From: Hyphomicrobiales bacterium | Lineage (GTDB): Bacteria; Pseudomonadota; Alphaproteobacteria; Rhizobiales; Devosiaceae | Direction of reading: 5' to 3' | Length of the DNA stretch: 8,381 bases | Assembly (NCBI GenBank): GCA_028290345.1 | Contig: JAQGKB010000088.1 | Location: forward strand, 1-8,381 | Shown: positions 6,341 to 8,381 of the stretch, piece after piece | How the letters are laid out: each line of letters starts with the position of its first letter | Position numbering within the stretch: position 1 is the stretch's first letter | Made by a program: the position numbers and the translations under genes | Notes under the pieces: generated by a model | Databases searched by the model: none | The model's input: only the letters and a program-made list of their open reading frames with translations | What the model was told of the DNA's origin: nothing

Positions 6341-6368
6341 TCATATGTTGCAAAAATGCAACATATGA
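6341..6368. promoter_or_regulatory. Perfect 12-bp inverted repeat, candidate CRP/FNR-type operator of ntrY
   Basis: TCATATGTTGCA and TGCAACATATGA are exact inverted repeats of 12 bp around an AAAA spacer (28 bp in all). The core TTGCA-N4-TGCAA (6348-6361) has the 14-bp layout of CRP/FNR-superfamily sites (FNR TTGAT-N4-ATCAA), with only the inner two bases of each arm different. It lies 78 nt upstream of the ntrY ATG and within the gap after ntrC. Alternatives are an operator of another family that binds dyads, or an mRNA stem-loop (12-bp stem, UUUU loop on the ntrY strand) separating ntrBC from ntrYX messages. It has no T-run after it on the ntrY strand. The repeat itself is certain; the role is inferred. 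Confidence 0.5.
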
Positions 6369-6382
6369 TCCGTTCGGGCGGC

Positions 6383-6405
6383 TCGGCCCTGAATTGGCGG
6401 GCCGA
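6383..6405 (-). terminator. Possible hairpin after ntrC
   Basis: TCGGCCC and GGGCCGA form a perfect 7-bp GC-rich stem with a 9-nt loop, starting 17 nt after the ntrC stop codon on the minus strand. The bases after it are GCCGCCCGAACGG, with no T-run. It may protect or define the 3' end of the ntrBC mRNA, or form a weak terminator that lowers read-through into ntrY. Confidence 0.3.
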
Positions 6406-6422
6406 TTGCCTGGATAGTCGTA

Positions 6423-7871
6423 TCAGCCCTGGCGTCGCGATTGCTTCACGATTTCTATGCTGTGGGCACGGATTTTCTTGCGCAGAGTGTTGCGATTGAG
6501 GCCCAGCAAATCCGCCGCCTTGATCTGGTTGCCGCCGCAGGCATTGAGCGCCATGGCGATCAGCGGAGCCTCGACACGATCGAGGACGCGCTGATAGAGC
6601 CCGGCCGGCGGCAGGTTGGGTTCGTGCTCGCGCAGCAACTGAGCGACGTGTGTCTCCACAGCGGTCGAGACGTCCACCGGCCCGCCATTGGTCGAAACGG
6701 GCTGCCGATCGGCGATGTTGAGCTCGTTCTGGACGATCTCCAGCGAAATGCTCTCGTCGGCATAGAGCGCTGAGAGCCGCCTCACCAGATTTTCCAGTTC
6801 GCGCACGTTGCCCGGCCAGGAATAGTTCTGCATCAGGCGGACAGCGTCGGGGGCGATTGTCTTGACCAACTCCCCCTCGCGCTGTCCGGTCTTCAAGAAA
6901 TGCGTCACCAGATCACCGATGTCGTCGACGCGCTCACGCAGTGGCGGTAGTCGGATCGGCACGACGTTCAGGCGGTAGTAGAGATCTTCCCGGAATAGGC
7001 CCTGCCGGATCAGTTGGCTGAGGTCGCGGTGCGTGGCGGCGACGATGCGGACATTGGTCTTGATGGCGGTGCGACCGCCGACCATGGTGTATTCGCCCTC
7101 CTGCAGCACGCGCAGCAACCGGGTCTGCGCATCCATCGGCATATCGCCGATTTCGTCGAGGAACAGCGTTCCACCCTCCGCTTGTTCGAACCGGCCGGAG
7201 GAGCGCGCCATGGCGCCGGTGAAGGCACCCTTCTCGTGGCCGAAGAGTTCGGCCTCGATGAGGTCGCGCGGAATCGCGGCCATGTTGATGGCGATAAAGG
7301 GGCCATTGCGGCGCTTGCCGAAGTCGTGCAGCGCCCGCGCCACCAACTCCTTGCCCGTGCCACTCTCGCCGGTGACCATCACCGTCAAATCGGTCTGCAT
7401 CAGCCGCGCCAAGGCGCGATAGATGTCCTGCATGGCGGTCGAGCGGCCAACCAGGGGCATGGTCTCGCCGGGCTCTTCGGCCTTGCGATCGCCGGTGGTC
7501 GGCTTCTTGGCGTCGGCTAGCGCTCGCTGCACCACCGAGAGCACTTCGGCGATATCGAACGGCTTGGGCAGGTATTCGTAGGCGCCCACTTCGTTGGCGC
7601 GGATCGCGGTCATGAAGGTGTTCTGCGCGCTCATCACGATCATCGGCAGATCCGGGCGCAATTTCTTGATCTTTGGCATGATGTCGAAGGCATTGCCATC
7701 CGGCATGTGCACGTCGGTGATCAGCAGGTCGCCCTCGCCGCGGCTCACCCAGTTCCACATGGTGGACATGTTGCCGGTCGGCCGGACCTCATAGCCCGCC
7801 CGCGTCAAGGCCTGGTTGAGCACCATGCGAATGGCGGCATCGTCATCAGCCAGAAGAACCGTGTGGCTCAT
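6423..7871 (-). CDS. ntrC: Nitrogen regulation response regulator NtrC (NR(I))
   Basis: The 482-residue sigma-54-dependent activator turns on nitrogen-limitation genes such as glnA-type and transport promoters when phosphorylated by NtrB. The receiver domain (about 1-120) has D9-D11, phospho-acceptor D53 (LLITDVHMPDGN) and K103 (PKPF). The AAA+ domain (about 140-370) is complete: Walker A GESGTGKE (168-175), GAFTGA sigma-54 contact loop (215-220), Walker B GGTLFLDE (233-240), sensor I AATHRDL, arginine fingers R294 and R300 in FREDLYYRL, and WPGNVRELEN (352-361). A Fis-type helix-turn-helix is at about 446-468 (GGNQIKAADLLGLNRNTLRKK). The length and end match NtrC proteins of alphaproteobacteria. 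ATG at 7871 overlaps the ntrB stop as ATGA, so the two are translationally coupled. In contrast to NtrX in the same cluster, every ATPase motif is intact. Confidence 0.97.
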   Translation of the reverse strand: MSHTVLLADDDAAIRMVLNQALTRAGYEVRPTGNMSTMWNWVSRGEGDLLITDVHMPDGNAFDIMPKIKKLRPDLPMIVMSAQNTFMTAIRANEVGAYEYLPKPFDIAEVLSVVQRALADAKKPTTGDRKAEEPGETMPLVGRSTAMQDIYRALARLMQTDLTVMVTGESGTGKELVARALHDFGKRRNGPFIAINMAAIPRDLIEAELFGHEKGAFTGAMARSSGRFEQAEGGTLFLDEIGDMPMDAQTRLLRVLQEGEYTMVGGRTAIKTNVRIVAATHRDLSQLIRQGLFREDLYYRLNVVPIRLPPLRERVDDIGDLVTHFLKTGQREGELVKTIAPDAVRLMQNYSWPGNVRELENLVRRLSALYADESISLEIVQNELNIADRQPVSTNGGPVDVSTAVETHVAQLLREHEPNLPPAGLYQRVLDRVEAPLIAMALNACGGNQIKAADLLGLNRNTLRKKIRAHSIEIVKQSRRQG

Positions 7872-8381
7872 GCAGTCAGCTCCTCATCGGATTGTGTGCC
7901 GTAGGCGCCACTGGCCACCGGCAGTAGAATACGGAAACGGGTGCGGCCGGGCCGGCTGTCGCTGTCGATGACGCCGCCATGGTCGCCGATGATTTTCGCG
8001 ACTAGCGCGAGACCGAGTCCCGAGCCATTCGCCTTCGTGGTCACGAACGGATCGAAGAGGATCGGCAGGATATCCGGTGGCACGCCCGGTCCGTTGTCCT
8101 CGATGAGGATTTCGAGGGGCAGGGAAATGCGCGCCGATACGCCGGTGACGCTGATGCGGATGCCGGGCCTGAATGCCGTCGAGAATTTGATTTCGGGCTT
8201 TTGTGTGCGTTCGAGGGCTTCCGCTGCATTCTTCACTAGATTGAGGAAGACCTGCACCAATTGGTCGCGATTGCCATAGACCGGCGGCAGCGATGGATCG
8301 TATTCCTCGGAGAACGTGATGCCGCGCGCCACACCGTTCTTGGCCAGCAGCTTTACCCGATCAAGCACCACGTGGATGTTG
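7868..8381 (-). CDS. ntrB: Nitrogen regulation histidine kinase NtrB (NR(II)), N-terminus outside the window
   Basis: Only the C-terminal 170 or so residues are visible; the frame stays open to the right edge and begins with NIHVVLDRVK, which matches the segment after the phosphorylated histidine helix in NtrB proteins. NtrB is the cytoplasmic kinase/phosphatase that, under PII control, sets NtrC phosphorylation. The visible ATPase domain has the N-box region QVFLNLVKNAAEAL, G1 DNGPGVPPDI and the F/G2 boxes LFDPFVTTKANGSGLGLALV, all intact. The PAS domain and the H-box lie outside. The family is usually about 360-390 residues, so about half is missing. The stop TGA overlaps the ntrC start by 4 nt. 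Any promoter of ntrBC is also outside the window. Confidence 0.95.
   Translation of the reverse strand, partial: NIHVVLDRVKLLAKNGVARGITFSEEYDPSLPPVYGNRDQLVQVFLNLVKNAAEALERTQKPEIKFSTAFRPGIRISVTGVSARISLPLEILIEDNGPGVPPDILPILFDPFVTTKANGSGLGLALVAKIIGDHGGVIDSDSRPGRTRFRILLPVASGAYGTQSDEELTA
7880..7885 (-). promoter_or_regulatory. Ribosome binding site of ntrC
   Basis: The minus strand reads GAGGAG, 8 nt before the ntrC ATG and inside the end of ntrB. It supports the start at 7871. Confidence 0.65.

Noticed and set aside
6263..6422. NtrX autoregulatory site of the CAA-N3-5-TTG type reported for relatives
   Set aside because: No CAA and TTG pair with that spacing was found in the gap; the only pair seen has a 10-nt spacer.
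6934..7758. Long minus-strand open frame (274 codons) in another frame of ntrC
   Set aside because: It is a frame shadow of ntrC, rich in Arg, Gly and His, with no domain; the NtrC frame has all expected motifs.
1..8381. Mobile elements, tRNA or rRNA genes, CRISPR arrays, defence genes
   Set aside because: None was seen; apart from two short gaps the window is filled by conserved core genes with uniform composition.

Overview
The window looks like ordinary chromosomal DNA of an alphaproteobacterium, most likely order Hyphomicrobiales (Rhizobiales). The evidence is the ntrB-ntrC-ntrY-ntrX cluster followed by hfq and hflX with mazG converging on them, a GC-rich base composition, and an alphaproteobacterial form of Hfq. 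The compact arrangement without trkA or an aminotransferase gene between ntrX and hfq recalls some genera outside Rhizobium/Brucella (Devosia-like bacteria are one possibility), but the genus cannot be fixed from sequence reading alone.

Layout from left to right: a 5'-truncated mazG on the + strand (1-709) meets hflX head-on (complement 706-2076); the two stop codons share one CTAG palindrome. Upstream of hflX on the minus strand lies hfq (complement 2086-2340), 9 nt away and almost certainly co-transcribed. A 197-nt gap separates hfq from ntrX (complement 2538-3920). ntrX overlaps ntrY (complement 3920-6262) by one base (TAATG). A 160-nt gap packed with perfect inverted repeats separates ntrY from ntrC (complement 6423-7871), and ntrC overlaps the truncated ntrB (complement 7868-8381) by four bases (ATGA). 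All genes except mazG are transcribed right to left.

Function: NtrB/NtrC is the nitrogen-status two-component pair that activates sigma-54 promoters. NtrY/NtrX is its membrane-bound paralogous pair, linked in alphaproteobacteria to nitrogen, redox and envelope physiology. Hfq is the sRNA chaperone, HflX a ribosome-associated GTPase that rescues stalled or heat-damaged ribosomes, and MazG a nucleotide pyrophosphatase of the stringent/house-cleaning type. The genes form a nitrogen and stress regulation neighbourhood.

No new gene system was found. The best leads are (1) a perfect 12-bp inverted repeat with a 4-nt spacer (core TTGCA-N4-TGCAA, laid out like CRP/FNR-family operators) between ntrC and ntrY, in a cluster with further dyads; (2) an NtrX whose ATPase motifs are degenerate (Walker B Asp replaced by Ser, Gly after the Walker A Lys) on top of the family's missing GAFTGA loop; and (3) the shared stop codons of mazG and hflX.
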